DNA of 64,000 bases from Owenia fusiformis. Taxonomy: Eukaryota; Annelida; Polychaeta; Sabellida; Oweniidae. Both the position numbers and the translations under genes were made by a program. Within the stretch, counting starts at the first letter, position 1; each line of letters starts with the position of its first letter. The DNA lies in assembly GCA_903813345.2 (NCBI GenBank), contig CAIIXF020000002.1, forward strand, positions 18,736,813-18,800,812. The letters run 5' to 3'. The notes below the pieces were generated by a model. It did not search any database. It was not told the origin of the DNA and was given only the letters and a program-made list of their open reading frames with translations. Below, one piece after another: positions 1 to 9,985 of this stretch.

Positions 1-815
1 CTATATGAATAATTTGTTCATTATCAGTTACAGTGAGATTTCTGTCTCCAAATAATAAAAATTGAATTTTTTCATGAGAGTTTAAATTTTGGAAACGATT
101 GAAAAATCCTAAGGTTTTTAGTCCTGCTAGGAGAGTGCATCTTTCTTGTTGCAGCAGAGGGCAGTTTAATAAAAAGTGATGCGTTGTTTGTTGTATGTCA
201 CCACATACGCAGAAAGGGTCATTTACTGTCACAAAGTTATGGGAATATAAATGAGCTTTTAGAATCAGTCCAGCTCTAAATCTATTGAACAGAATTTCAA
301 TTTTCCTTGGCATTGTCATATTCATTTTAGTAGTGGATACTCTGGAGTCAGGGCTCATATTTCCTCTTATTAACCTTTTAAATCTAGATATTGGTTGACC
401 TTTCCTGTCCTCATATGGTATGTCATCCCACAGGGTCATAGCCCTGATAATGGTTGACTTTTTGAACGAATTACTGATTGGAAAGGGTATTCTATAATGC
501 CTTGGTTGTCTTAGGGGCCGATTTGGAATATTCTCGTATGAACTAACTAAATCACAAATGAAAGGAGGGAAACAATGGTATCTAGCCTTGAAAGCAAAAA
601 TTTTAAGATGTTCTTCTCTCCTGGAAGCTAACGTTTTCCAGTTGAGTAATGATAAAACTTTCGATGTGTTTGAACTAATCAGGTTAGCATTATTATTAAA
701 GTAACCTGTATAAAAATACTTTGAATGTAAAAAAGACAGGAATGAATTGATGAAAATTGTCAAACTGCTAGTAATAAAGATTTCCTTTTCACTATTGATG
801 CTTGATTGATGTTGA
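1..815 (-). mobile_element. Non-LTR retrotransposon, 3' ORF2 fragment
   Basis: Reading the minus strand, one frame stays open from about 815 to the left edge of the window without a stop. It encodes the C-terminal tail of a LINE ORF2. A stretch of about 200 residues ends in a Cys/His motif at about 175-245 (CVCG, then TTHHF, then LNC), the usual C-terminal zinc-knuckle-like motif downstream of the reverse transcriptase in Jockey/CR1-group elements. The reverse transcriptase and endonuclease are absent, so the copy is 5'-truncated where it meets the minisatellite near 815. The true stop lies beyond position 1. It resembles the tail of the large element at 55362-58557 (CVCGKSATPKHLILQC) but is a different, diverged family member. 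No function is expected. Confidence 0.8.
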
Positions 816-819
816 ACAC

Positions 820-2853
820 AAAGCCACGCCCCTTTATCTTTGTTTCGCTTTTAATAACCTTAAACCACTCCACATTTTCGTTTTTTCGCTTTTTTAGGTA
901 AAGCAACGCCCTTCTATTGTATTTTTCTTCTAATTACCTTAAACCACGCCTCTTTTCGTTTTTTTTCGGTTTTTTAAACAAAGCCACGCCCCTTTATCGT
1001 ATTTTGCTTTTAATTACCTTAAACCACGCCTCTTTTTCGTTTTTTTTCGTTTTTTACTGTAAGCCACGCCCCTTTATCGTTTTTCGCTTTTAATTACCTT
1101 AAACCACGCCTCGTTTTCGAGTTTATTTCGTTTTTTACGCTAAGCCACGCCCCCTTTATCATTTTTCGCTTTAAATTACCTAAAACCACGCCTCTTTTTC
1201 GATTTTTCCTTTTATCAGTTTTTCGCTTTAAATTACCCTAAACCACGCCTCTTTTTCGATTTTTTCGTTTTTTACTGTAAGCCATGCCCCTTTATCAGTT
1301 TTTCGCTTTAAATTACCTTAAACCACGCCTCTTTTTCGATGATTTCGTTTTTTTAAGCTAAGCCACGCCCCCTTTATCAGTTTTTCGCTTTAAATTACCT
1401 TAAACCACGCCTCTTTTTCGAGTTTATCGGTTTTTTTTTACTGTAAGCCACGCCCCTTTATCGTTTTTTTCGCTTTAAATTACCTTAAACCACGCCTCTT
1501 TTTCGATTTTTTTCGTTTTTTAAGCTAAGCCACGCCCCCCTCTATCAGTTTTTTGCTTTAAACTACCCTAAACCACGCCTCTTTTTCGATTTTTTTTCGT
1601 TTTTATACTGTAAGCCACGCCTCTTTTTCGATTATTTCGTTTTTTTACTGTAAGCCACGCCCCTTTATCGTTTTTTTCGCTTTTAATTACCTTAAACCAC
1701 GCCTCTTTTTCGATTTTTTTTTAGTTTTTTACGCTAAGCCACGCCCCCTTTATCATTTTTTCGCTTTAAATTACCTTAAACCACGCCTCTTTTTCGATTT
1801 TTTAGTTTTTATACTGTAAGCCACGCCTCTTTATCGTTTTTTTCGCTTTTAATTACCTTAAACCACGCCTCTTTTTCGATTTTTTTTCGTTTTTTTACGC
1901 TAAGCCACGCCCTTTTTATAATTTTTTCGCTTCCATTACCTTAAACTACCCTAAACCACGCCTCTTTTTCGATTTTTTTTCGTTTTTATACTGTAAGCCA
2001 CGCCTCTTTTTCGATTATTTCGTTTTTTTACTGTAAGTTACGCCCCTTTATCGTTTTTTTCGCTTTTAATTACCTTAAACCACGCCTCTTTTTCGATTTT
2101 TTCGTTTTTTAAGCTAAGCCACGCCCCCTTTATCAGTTTTTCGCTTTAAATTACCTTAAACCACGCCTCTTTTTCGATTTTTTTTGTTTTTTTTACTGTA
2201 AGCCACGCCCCTTTATCGTTTTTTTCGCTTTTAATTACCTTAAACCACGCCTCTTTTTCGTTTTTTTTTTCGTTTTTTAAGCTAAGCCACGCCCCCTTTA
2301 TCAGTTTTTCGCTTTAAATTACCTTAAACCACGCCTCTTTTTCGATTTTTTTCGTTTTTTTTTACTGTAAGCCACGCCCCTTTATCGTTTTTTTCGCTTT
2401 TAATTACCTTAAACCACGCCTCTTTTTCGATTTTTTCGTTTTTTTTAAGTTAAGCCACGCCCCCTTTATCAGTTTTTTACTTTAAATTACCCTAAACCAC
2501 GCCTCTTTTTCGATTTTTTTTCGTTTTTATACTGTAAGCCACGCCTCTTTTTCGATTATTTCGTTTGTTTACTGTAAGCCACGCCCCTTTATCGTTTTTT
2601 CGCTTTTAATTACCTTAAACCACGCCTCTTTTTCGATTTTCTTCGTTTGAATACACTAAGCCACGCCCCTTTATCGTTTTTTTCGTTTTAATTACCTTAA
2701 ACCACGCCTCTTTTTCGATTTTTTCCGTCTCACACTAAGCCACGCCCCCTTTATTATTTTTTTCGCTTTAAATTACCTTAAACCACGCCTCTTTTTCGAT
2801 TTTCCGTTTTTTACATAAAGCCACGCCCCTTTATCGTTTTTATACAAAGCCCT
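820..2853. repeat. CCACGCC-rich dimeric minisatellite, copy A
   Basis: About 25 tandem units of roughly 80 bp. Each unit is a diverged dimer of two 40-bp halves, one reading AAGCCACGCCCCTTTATCG and the other AAACCACGCCTCTTTTTCG, separated by T-rich tracts and TTAATTACC. Unit length varies through poly-T tract changes. The opposite strand carries GGGCGTGG or GAGGCGTGG about every 40 bp, the core recognised by Sp/KLF-type zinc fingers. No coding potential is seen. The array begins at the truncated retrotransposon and ends at the low-copy DNA. The same array recurs, shorter, at 43321. Confidence 0.93.
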
Positions 2854-3113
2854 CTATGGTATTAACTGTATTCTTCTTTAATTTGGCGCTACTTCCTAAC
2901 ATCTGTCTTTATCTTGACATGAATTAACAAACTATTATATTAGGAAACATGCCAGAAATTAACATTATTTATTGATGGTCATCTTTACATCTCTTAACCC
3001 TGGGGTATTCCCCCTCTAAATTAATCTTTGTAAATGGCACAAGATTTTGATGACCTACTCCAACCATTTAAAAAGTAGTCAGATTCAATTTATTGTTTGT
3101 ATTTTGATTTCAG
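2854..3113. other. Low-copy DNA, intron-like
   Basis: AT-rich sequence with no open frame, duplicated at 44540-44799. It ends in a pyrimidine-rich tract and TTTCAG, a good 3' splice site for the exon-like block that follows. It may be the end of an intron. Confidence 0.5.
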
Positions 3114-3236
3114 ATTTTATAAATTGTATCATGATTTTCAAGTGCTCTTCAATAATCAGTCAATGGAGGATGAATTGATACGCTTGGTTGATGATATTAA
3201 AGTTCTCCAAATATTAGGGGAAGTATCCATTAATGG
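3114..3236 (+). pseudogene. Candidate exon 1 of a spliced gene fragment, copy A
   Basis: An acceptor (ATTTTGATTTCAG) is followed by 123 nt open in one frame and then a donor (GG|GTAAAA). The product includes MEDELIRLVDDIKVLQILGE, with an acidic helical look. Phase allows joining to the block at 3540. I do not recognise the protein family. The block is conserved at 44800-44922, but there the donor reads GG|TTAAAA, which would destroy this splice site. It may be the relic of a host gene or of a transposon gene with introns. No upstream exon was found in the window. Confidence 0.4.
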
Positions 3237-3539
3237 GTAAAACCAATAGATTTCATTATTTAAAATCTGTTTCTTGTTGGCAGTCAGGAACACTATCTGC
3301 AACAAATGTTACGCTTTTGTCACCCTTTTATATGAGTTATTTTACATTTTTGCTAGAACCAGAAAAATAGTGGAGCTGTTTTGTTACACTGTCAAATGAC
3401 AATTTTTGTCATTTTTAAAATGGCAGCCAATTTATGGCTGTTACCTAGTTATGAACTGTGAAGCATTATATTATCCTGCAATAAACTCCTTCCTTTTCAA
3501 ATAAAATCAGTGTCAATGTATATACTTAATATTTTCTAG

Positions 3540-3645
3540 GTGGGTTTACAGTCGGCAGTATACTTGTGGACCCCTATGTGTTAAGAGAGCAAGTGATAAG
3601 CCTTTAAAATTGAACCCTTCAATGACTGTATCATGTCCCACGTAG
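3540..3645 (+). pseudogene. Candidate exon 2 of the same fragment, copy A
   Basis: An acceptor (ATATTTTCTAG) precedes a frame that continues in phase from the 3114-3236 block and reads WVYSRQYTCGPLCVKRASDK. The frame stops at TAG 3643-3645. The same place also gives a possible donor (CCCAC|GTAGGA at 3642), which would splice with a 45-nt intron to the block at 3687. Such a short intron is possible but unproven. The copy at 45220 has the same frame. Confidence 0.35.
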
Positions 3646-3686
3646 GAGGGTAGGTGGGTATGAGGTAGGAAGTTTTTTATACCAAG

Positions 3687-3870
3687 CCGAGAGAGATGCA
3701 GCGAACACACCAAGTTAATGCGACAGCTGGATCAGTTTTTCGACAACTTTGTGCCATCAGATCCAGTCCAAGTAAACAGTATCATGGGCGAGAGGTGTTC
3801 GTGTTCCTGTCACTTACACCCCAGTCACATTTGTCGCACGGAGGCCGTGCGTCGATCGCAGATCAATTAA
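3687..3870 (+). pseudogene. Candidate exon 3, Cys/His-rich C-terminus, copy A
   Basis: After ATACCAAG (3' splice-like) an open frame in phase with block 2 runs to TAA at 3868-3870. It encodes a helical stretch (KLMRQLDQFFDNFVPSDPVQ) and then a Cys/His-rich tail (CSCSCHLHPSHIC), which suggests a metal-binding finger. I do not recognise the family. An ATG-initiated ORF at 3696-3878 is in a different frame and is not favoured. In copy B this block is split by a 436-bp MITE at 45456. Confidence 0.35.
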
Positions 3871-5165
3871 ATCAGTGAATTTCTGCGGCGAGCGTAGAAA
3901 AACTACGTTTGCCTTGCGGTCTCCGTCCGGCGTATCCAGTTTTTTACAGGCCGCAGGGTAGCCGTAGAAATTAAAACTCGGAGTTATAATATTTGTTCAT
4001 ATCTGCGATCCCCGTAGAAATCAACAGGCCGTTGCCAGACCACAGAAAGGTCCAACGATGGCCGCACGTCGGGTTCCGTTGACTTGCTTCTACTGTAGGG
4101 TTTGATGGGTAATGTACCTTTGGAAACAGTTTTTATGTCAGTTTTCGGTCATATATTTGCTGTAAACGCAACAAAGTACGTATACTTTTTGATGTAAGGC
4201 CAGCAACTTATATTTCACTTACACTTTTTATTTGATACTATATCCTAAGACTACAAACAACATTTATAAATCGTATTGATGTAGATAAAATAAAAAGAAC
4301 AATTAACGTTAAATCAACAGAAATTCAAAAACTCAGACTTATAATATTTGTTCATTTCTGCGGTCCCCGTAGAAATCAACAGGCCGTTGCCAGACCACAG
4401 AAAGGTCCAACGATGGCCGCACGTCGGGTTCCGTTGACTTGCTTCTACTGTATGGTTTGATGGGTAATGTACCTTTGGAAACAGTTTTTATGTCAGTTTT
4501 CGGTCATATATTTGCTGTAAACGCAACAAAGTACGTATACTTTTTGATGTAAGGCCAGCAACTTATATTTCACTTACACTTTTTATTTGATACTATATCC
4601 TAAGACTACAAACAACATTTATAAATCGTATTGATGTAGATAAAATAAAAAGAAGAATTAACGTTAAATCAACAGAAATTCAAAAACTCAGACTTATAAT
4701 ATTTGTTCATTTCTGCGGTCCCCGTAGAAATCAACAGGCCGTTGCCAGACCACAGAACAGTCCCACGGTTGCCGCACATTGACTTGCGTCTGCCGTAGTG
4801 TTTCGATGCGTGATATTCATTTGGAAACAGTTTTAGGTCAGGTTTGCTGTCGTATCTTTGCTGTAAACATAGCGTAATAGATATACTGTTGTAGATATAA
4901 CTGTTGTATTACCATAGCAACCTATACTACAAAAGATTAAGTTACTTATGGTCAATGTAATATCCAGCACTTTTATAAATTGAACTAATGTAAATGAATT
5001 AAAAATAAACAACGTTTATCAGCAGATATTCAAATTTCGCCGTGAAGCTGCCGCAGGAAATGTGACTGCAAAACTATCCTACCCCAGAAATTCTACGGAG
5101 AGCGACGTAGAAATGTTACTGACCGCAGAAATGACAAACCGCACGTTTGCCGTAGGAAATGTGAC
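3871..5165. repeat. CTGCGG/CCGTAG-motif region with 355-bp tandem repeat, copy A
   Basis: The region is peppered with short motifs such as CCGTAGAAAT, CTGCGGT and GCCGCAG in both orientations. A 355-bp unit is repeated, with unit starts at 3984, 4339 and 4694 (spacing exactly 355). The first two units are almost identical; the third diverges after about 85 bp. Copy B (from about 46094) has one unit fewer. Dense inverted short motifs resemble the subterminal repeats of DNA transposons, but no terminal inverted repeats were found. Confidence 0.75.
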
Positions 5166-5335
5166 TTGGGTGTTACTAACCAACCAACTAATGAACCAGA
5201 TAACCACCAGACCACCAAAAAGGGTAAAACTAACTAACCAATTAACTAATTAATCAACCAACTAACCAACACTCCATCCAACGAACAAAACAACCAACGA
5301 ACCAGACTGCAACAAACGAACCAGATGACCAAGAT
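5166..5335. repeat. (AACC/AACT)-rich low-complexity tract
   Basis: Repeated AACCAACC/AACTAACC words on the plus strand; shorter in copy B (46970-47100). No function inferred. Confidence 0.85.
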
Positions 5336-5349
5336 CATGGATCTAGTGT

Positions 5350-5415
5350 CTTGTATTGTATTGTATTGTTTTGAATTGTATTGCATTGTATTTTTTGTAT
5401 TGTATTTGTTTTTCG
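5350..5415. repeat. (TATTG)n microsatellite
   Basis: Imperfect pentanucleotide repeat with point changes, also present at 47125-47180. Confidence 0.85.
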
Positions 5416-5664
5416 TTGACCAATACTTACTCAGTAATGATTCAATTTCAAAGTTCACCTCAAGTACTACTCAAGATCTAAATTTTGAAGGTCTGAAGTC
5501 TTGTGTTCATTTTAGCTACAGTTGTAGATTGAAGGGTATTTTCTTTTGGGTGTAATTTTAATTTAAAGGTATTCATGTAAAATTGTTGGCTTAGTTTCGG
5601 GATTTTCTTTGTTTTTAATTGAATCATCTCTGATCTTTTCCTTAAATGTACTTTGAGGTGCATT

Positions 5665-5742
5665 CCTCTTGCCTTGGAGAAATTAAAGTGAAACATAAAA
5701 GAAAAAAACACAGAGAATCTACAATTTGTGCTACCCATCTGC
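5665..5742 (+). repeat. 5' copy of a long direct repeat flanking the retrotransposon, copy A
   Basis: About 80 bp starting CCTCTTGCCTTGGAGA matches 18938-19020, immediately after the retrotransposon's 3' tail, at roughly 80-85% by eye. The foldback element inserted in its last bases. It is best read as an old, unusually long target-site duplication. Confidence 0.65.
5737..5742 (+). repeat. 6-bp target-site duplication, left
   Basis: ATCTGC directly precedes the left inverted terminus. The same six bases follow the right terminus at 17491-17496, and the uninterrupted copy B site has them once (47516-47521). Confidence 0.9.
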
Positions 5743-6126
5743 TATGGTGTAAATTCTGTGTCAAAAGTATTACATACCTAATTCAGTAGTTTGGGTGCAC
5801 CAATATAAAAACCAGTGCCTATTTTCTATTCCTGACATATTTAGTGGAAAGTCCGGTACCTATCTCTATATTAGATGCCTGTTTAAAATTAGGTGACCCA
5901 ACTTTATTTTTCGGTCACCTAATTTTATCTGGTACCCGGATTCTGTACTATGATAAATATTTAGCTCAATTGTTCTCTCAATCGGTACTGGAATCAATTC
6001 CGTATCCAAAAACATTCATTACGTTAAAAAGTCCGGTACCCGAAAAAATTCCGTACGTCGAAAAATCGGGTGCCGGAAAAAATTCCGTACGTCGAAAAAT
6101 CGGGTGCCGGAAAAATTCCTGGACCC

Positions 6127-6415
6127 GATTATCGCCTCCGTTTATTAAAAGATGTCGTGGTAATCGAGCGTCCATGATTTCTTGATCCAAAAATATGGAT
6201 CCGATTATCGCCTCCCTTTGTTAAAAGATGTCGTGGTAATCGAGCGTCCATAATTTCTTGAACAAAAATATGGATCCGATTATCGACACCCTTTATTAAA
6301 AGATGTCGTGGTAATCGAGCGTCCATAATTTCTTGAACAAAAATATGGATCCGATTATCGCCTCCCTTTGTTAAAAGATGTCGTGGTAATCGAGCGTTCA
6401 GATATTTCTTGGCCA
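6127..6415 (+). repeat. 75-bp subterminal tandem repeat, left arm
   Basis: Four units start at 6127, 6203, 6278 and 6353, each containing GATTATCG and AAAAGATGTCGTGGTAATCG. Mirrored at about 16834-17110. The period is divisible by three, which explains the repetitive ORFs read through it. Subterminal repeats of this kind often bind a transposase. Confidence 0.88.
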
Positions 6416-7142
6416 AAGATAGGCTATGTACCTGATTGATTTTGAAAGAATTTCTGGCCAGGGGGGGGCAACCAAATTGGGGACGATGAAAAAAAGCCCC
6501 ATAATCATCATCAACATCTTGTTTAGGAGGGTGAGGTTTAGTCCTGTGTTATCCTCCCTTCTGGTTTGTTTAGTAACAGTGTTCATATTAGCGGTTCTAT
6601 CTTTGTTATTTTATATCCCAAAGACAATTGCACGTTGTGGGGGGAATGGCAGTTGTGGTGGGGGGCAGTTGCACCAAAATTTGGTGCAACCAATTGTAAT
6701 TGGACAAAAAACTGGACAAATAATGAAAGGCCCACCTGTTTTAGTGTCCAAAAAGATTTTGTAATTGATGATGATGATTGATGATGCAACTTTGAAATAG
6801 CCGCCAGTAAATCCATCCAATCAGGACTCTTGTAACAAATAACGCGTGGGCAAAGTGTCAAACAATCAAATTAAGGCTTACTTATTCCGGATGGCGGATA
6901 TAAAATTAATCTGTTATCGTACGGTTTTTGGGAGTGGTGACTTAGACAATGTCCTGAGACATCACCTGTAGTAAATACGCATATGTCATGCAATCTGTAT
7001 TAATGGTGAGAGGTCTCGTTCGGGGGGCCTGGGAGACAAGGTCTAGCAGCTAAGCTTCCCCTAACCACCGTCAGTACTCATGTGACGGGTCGTGTATATT
7101 TGTTAGATCCTAGGATAATGACATTGGTGTGTTAATTATCTT

Positions 7143-7279
7143 CATTCACGTAGAGAGAGGCCGGACATCCCGATCCTGTAGCGGATCTTCTCCCTTATGT
7201 TGGTCATTATAAGGGCCCAAGATGTTTCGAACTCATGGGGGTATCCCATGATTGTTCTTCCTCAGCGGCCGAAAGAATG
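7143..7279 (-). ncRNA. Type I hammerhead ribozyme motif, left arm (HHR-L)
   Basis: Read on the minus strand. Stem I has outer CATTC (7279-7275) with GAATG (7147-7143) and inner GGCCG (7270-7266) with CGGCC (7163-7159). The core is CTGAGGA (7265-7259). An extra A (7258) is followed by stem II: GAAC/GTTC plus CATGGG/CCCATG. Then comes GAA (7228-7226). Stem III is ACATC (7225-7221) with GATGT (7169-7165). The triplet is GTC, with predicted cleavage after C 7164. All invariant core bases are present. Stem III carries an insertion of about 50 nt that holds two further hairpins. An extra nucleotide after A9 is known from a natural viroid hammerhead. Self-cleavage has not been shown. Confidence 0.82.
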
Positions 7280-7689
7280 TTGTATGTGATTTGATTCTGA
7301 ATGATAATGCTGTTTTATTTCTATCATTCAGTTGTATTTTAATAGGTTTCCCGTATTCGTTTTTGGCGGGAGGGGTGGTTGTTTATGCGTATTGGTTTAT
7401 TGCATAAAGGTGCATTGTGGTCAGTTTATTGATAAATTTTGGTTTGGTTTGGTTTGTGGTTAGGCCATATGGTCGTGTATGTTATATGTTGATATTGTGT
7501 GTATTTAAATGGTTGTTGGCTTGTGCGTGTTCGGTTGTATCTTGTGGCATTTTGTGGTGTTTTCAATTTGTTGAGTTGGTGTGCGTTTGGCGGTGACTGT
7601 GGTAGGTTAATGGTGGGTGAATAGCTTTTTGGTAGTTCAGGTGGTTTTTTAGTGTTTCAGCTTTCCGTTGGTATATGTGATATGTTGCT

Positions 7690-8620
7690 AGTATATCTTG
7701 TTGTTGAGATATTAACTTAAATGTACCGTTTAGTGGTCCGTATTTCCAATATTTCGATTTTCTTGTATTTTGTTTTAATCGAACGCATATGCGTATTGGT
7801 TAATTGTATTGGGGTATGGTCAGTTCAGTGTTGGAATTTGGTTTGGTTGTTTATGCTCTTTGCGCTTCATTGTCATGTGTGTTTTGTGTTGATATTTTGT
7901 GTGTTTGAGGAGGCATTAATTTGTTCGTGTATGGTTGTATTTTTTATTTTCCGGCATTTTGCGGTATTTTCGATTTGTTAAGTCGGTTTGAGTTTGGTGG
8001 TGACTAGGATGGGTCTATGGTAGGTAAATTGTCATTTGATGGTTCGGGTGGCTTGTTTAATGTTTTAGCTTTCTGTAGCTAGGTATGTGCATTATGTTCG
8101 TGGCATGTTTTGTTGTTGAGATATTAACTTAAATGTAGGGTTTGATGGCCGTATTTCAAATATTTTGATTTTCCCATATTTGTGTTTATTGAGAGGGTGT
8201 ATGCGTATTGCTTAATTGCATCAGGGTATGGTCAGTTCAATGTCGTAATTTTATTTGCTTGTTTTGTTCATTGTTTCAGGTTCATGGTCATGTATATGTT
8301 ATGTTCATATTGTGTGTATTTGAAGAGTTGTTAGCTTTTCCGTGTTTGGTCGCGTTTTGGTGTTTTCGGCATTTTGCGGTATTTTCGATTTGTTAAGTCG
8401 GTTTGAGTTTGGTGGTGACTAGGATGGGTCTATGGTAGGTAAATTGTCTTTTGATGGTTCAGGTGGCTTGTTTAATGTTTTAGCTTTCTGTTGGTGTGTG
8501 TATTATGTTGGTGGTATATCATGTTGTTGAGATATTAACTTGAATGTAGGGTTTCGTGGTCCGTATTTCAAATATTTTGATTTTCCCATATTTGTTTATT
8601 ATGAACTTGTTTGCGCATAA
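7690..8620 (+). repeat. 411-bp tandem repeat, left arm
   Basis: The block around GAGATATTAACTTAAATGTA recurs at 7706, 8118 and 8529 (spacing 412 and 411), with a degenerate fourth near 8800. Mirrored on the right arm at about 14711, 15123 and 15533. ORFs such as 7721-7981 and 8208-8396 are shadows of this T/G-rich repeat. Confidence 0.8.
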
Positions 8621-9660
8621 CTGTTTTTTTGGTTTAATCTGAGTTTTGCGGTGTTTTGGTTTGTAGATGTGGTGTTGGTTTGGTGGCGTATGTGGTACGC
8701 ATTTGGTGGGTTAATTTGTTTAGAATGGTTTGGTTGTTCTGTGTTTTGTTTTGGCTTCGTGTTGGTGTGTGTGTTGTGTTGGAGGCATGTTTTGTTGTAG
8801 AGATATTGACTTGATTTTGGGGGCTGTCTTCCCGTATATGAATATTCTTGTTTTCCGTGTGTTGCTGAATTGTTGTCGGTTTTATAGGAAGACGTCGCAC
8901 TTTATTAATTCCCTTAAGTTTGGTTAAAAGGGGCGATATTTTTAAGATTGGTAGGTAAGATTGATTTTGGTGAGTTCGAAGTGTATCAATGAGTAAGGTT
9001 ATATTGTTGGTGTCGGTAGTTGTTATATGTATTTTTTTGTATATGTGTGTTTGTAATTGGTTGTTATATTCATTCATTCATTCATTCATACAGTCATACA
9101 TTGGTAGGTTATTTCAAGGAATTTGGGTTATAATTCATAAATGTAATAACTCGATCTTTTGGTAGAGATAGGTGGCCCTGAAAAGGGCCGGGGTTTGTTG
9201 AAGATTGTTATCTGCTGCGTTGCTTAGGTGTCGTGGCTTGTTTCCTTTTTGATTTGTATTCTGAAGCTGTGTTTCGTAGTTCTTTGGTTGTTTTCTCTGC
9301 TTCAGTTTTACCCATTGTACTGGCCAGTTTTTTTGTGAGGGTGTCCACCTGTTTTTTTGTGGAAGGCAAGTCTTGTTTGGCTGTGTAGGGTGGCCGCATC
9401 TTTCAAGTCGTTCCCGCATTTGTACAATATTGCGTCGAACAATTCTTTGATGTCAGTCGTGTCTTTTTCGGGTACCCCACATGGTATTTTGGGGATGAGC
9501 CCTTTTGGGATCCCCGAGAGCGAGTTGGTAATTGCAAGCTTCTGGTTTGGCTATTAGTTCCGGACAATTAGTTTTATTGTTTTAAATTTGTGTTTTCTTG
9601 TCTGTTTTAATGGCCTGTAGTTCTGCTTGTGGTGCGTTGTTTTGGGTTTGGGTGGTCTTG
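8621..9660. other. G/T-rich inner domain, left
   Basis: Strongly G/T-biased on the plus strand (TTGGTTTGT-like words), including an (ATTC)n microsatellite at about 9068-9092. The 147-aa minus-strand ORF at 8634-9077 is a low-complexity N/T/Q-rich shadow. I see no supported gene. The complementary A/C-rich domain lies at 13200-14300. Confidence 0.6.
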
Positions 9661-9985
9661 TTTTGTTTGTCCAGGGTTGTAGTTTAATAAGGTAATGAGA
9701 TCCAATGAACAACAAGAAAGTACCTCATCAGAACCAAAGAACAACGCAAGACTAACGCCCATCATTCCAGATGTACTTCTCACACTAGAGATCTCACTAT
9801 GTATGAATAGGTACCAAACCTATTACATATACTAACAATGTACACAAATACATTGAACTATTGACTCTACCAAGAATTAACAAATATACCTACAATATAA
9901 TACCCCAAACCACTAACTTGTATCTAAACTCCACGATACACCAAACAGGCCCGTCAGATGGGGGGGGGGGGGGTGCGATGGGTGC
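9661..9985. other. Foldback core, transition region
   Basis: The G/T bias ends at about 9690 and mixed sequence follows, ending in a G homopolymer of about 14 nt at 9961-9974. No gene seen. Confidence 0.5.

Larger units (their letters stand above)
5743..8620 (+). repeat. Left inverted arm of the foldback
   Basis: Order from the outside: unique terminal DNA; a 38-bp unit twice (6041-6115); 75-bp unit four times (6127-6415); a G-rich stretch; the hammerhead-containing block (about 6930-7279, minus strand); then repeats of about 411 bp. Mirrored on the right arm with point differences and small indels. Confidence 0.85.

Noticed and set aside
7221-7232. GTTCGAAAC read as a tRNA/SINE B box
   Set aside because: No A box at the right distance and no tRNA fold. 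The same bases are the GAAA core and stem II of the hammerhead.
8634-9077. 147-codon minus-strand ORF rich in N, T and Q
   Set aside because: It lies in strongly G/T-biased low-complexity DNA, where stop codons are rare on the complementary strand.
9716-9745. CTGATGA on the minus strand near 9730 as another hammerhead
   Set aside because: No GAAA partner, cleavage triplet or stem I complement was found nearby.
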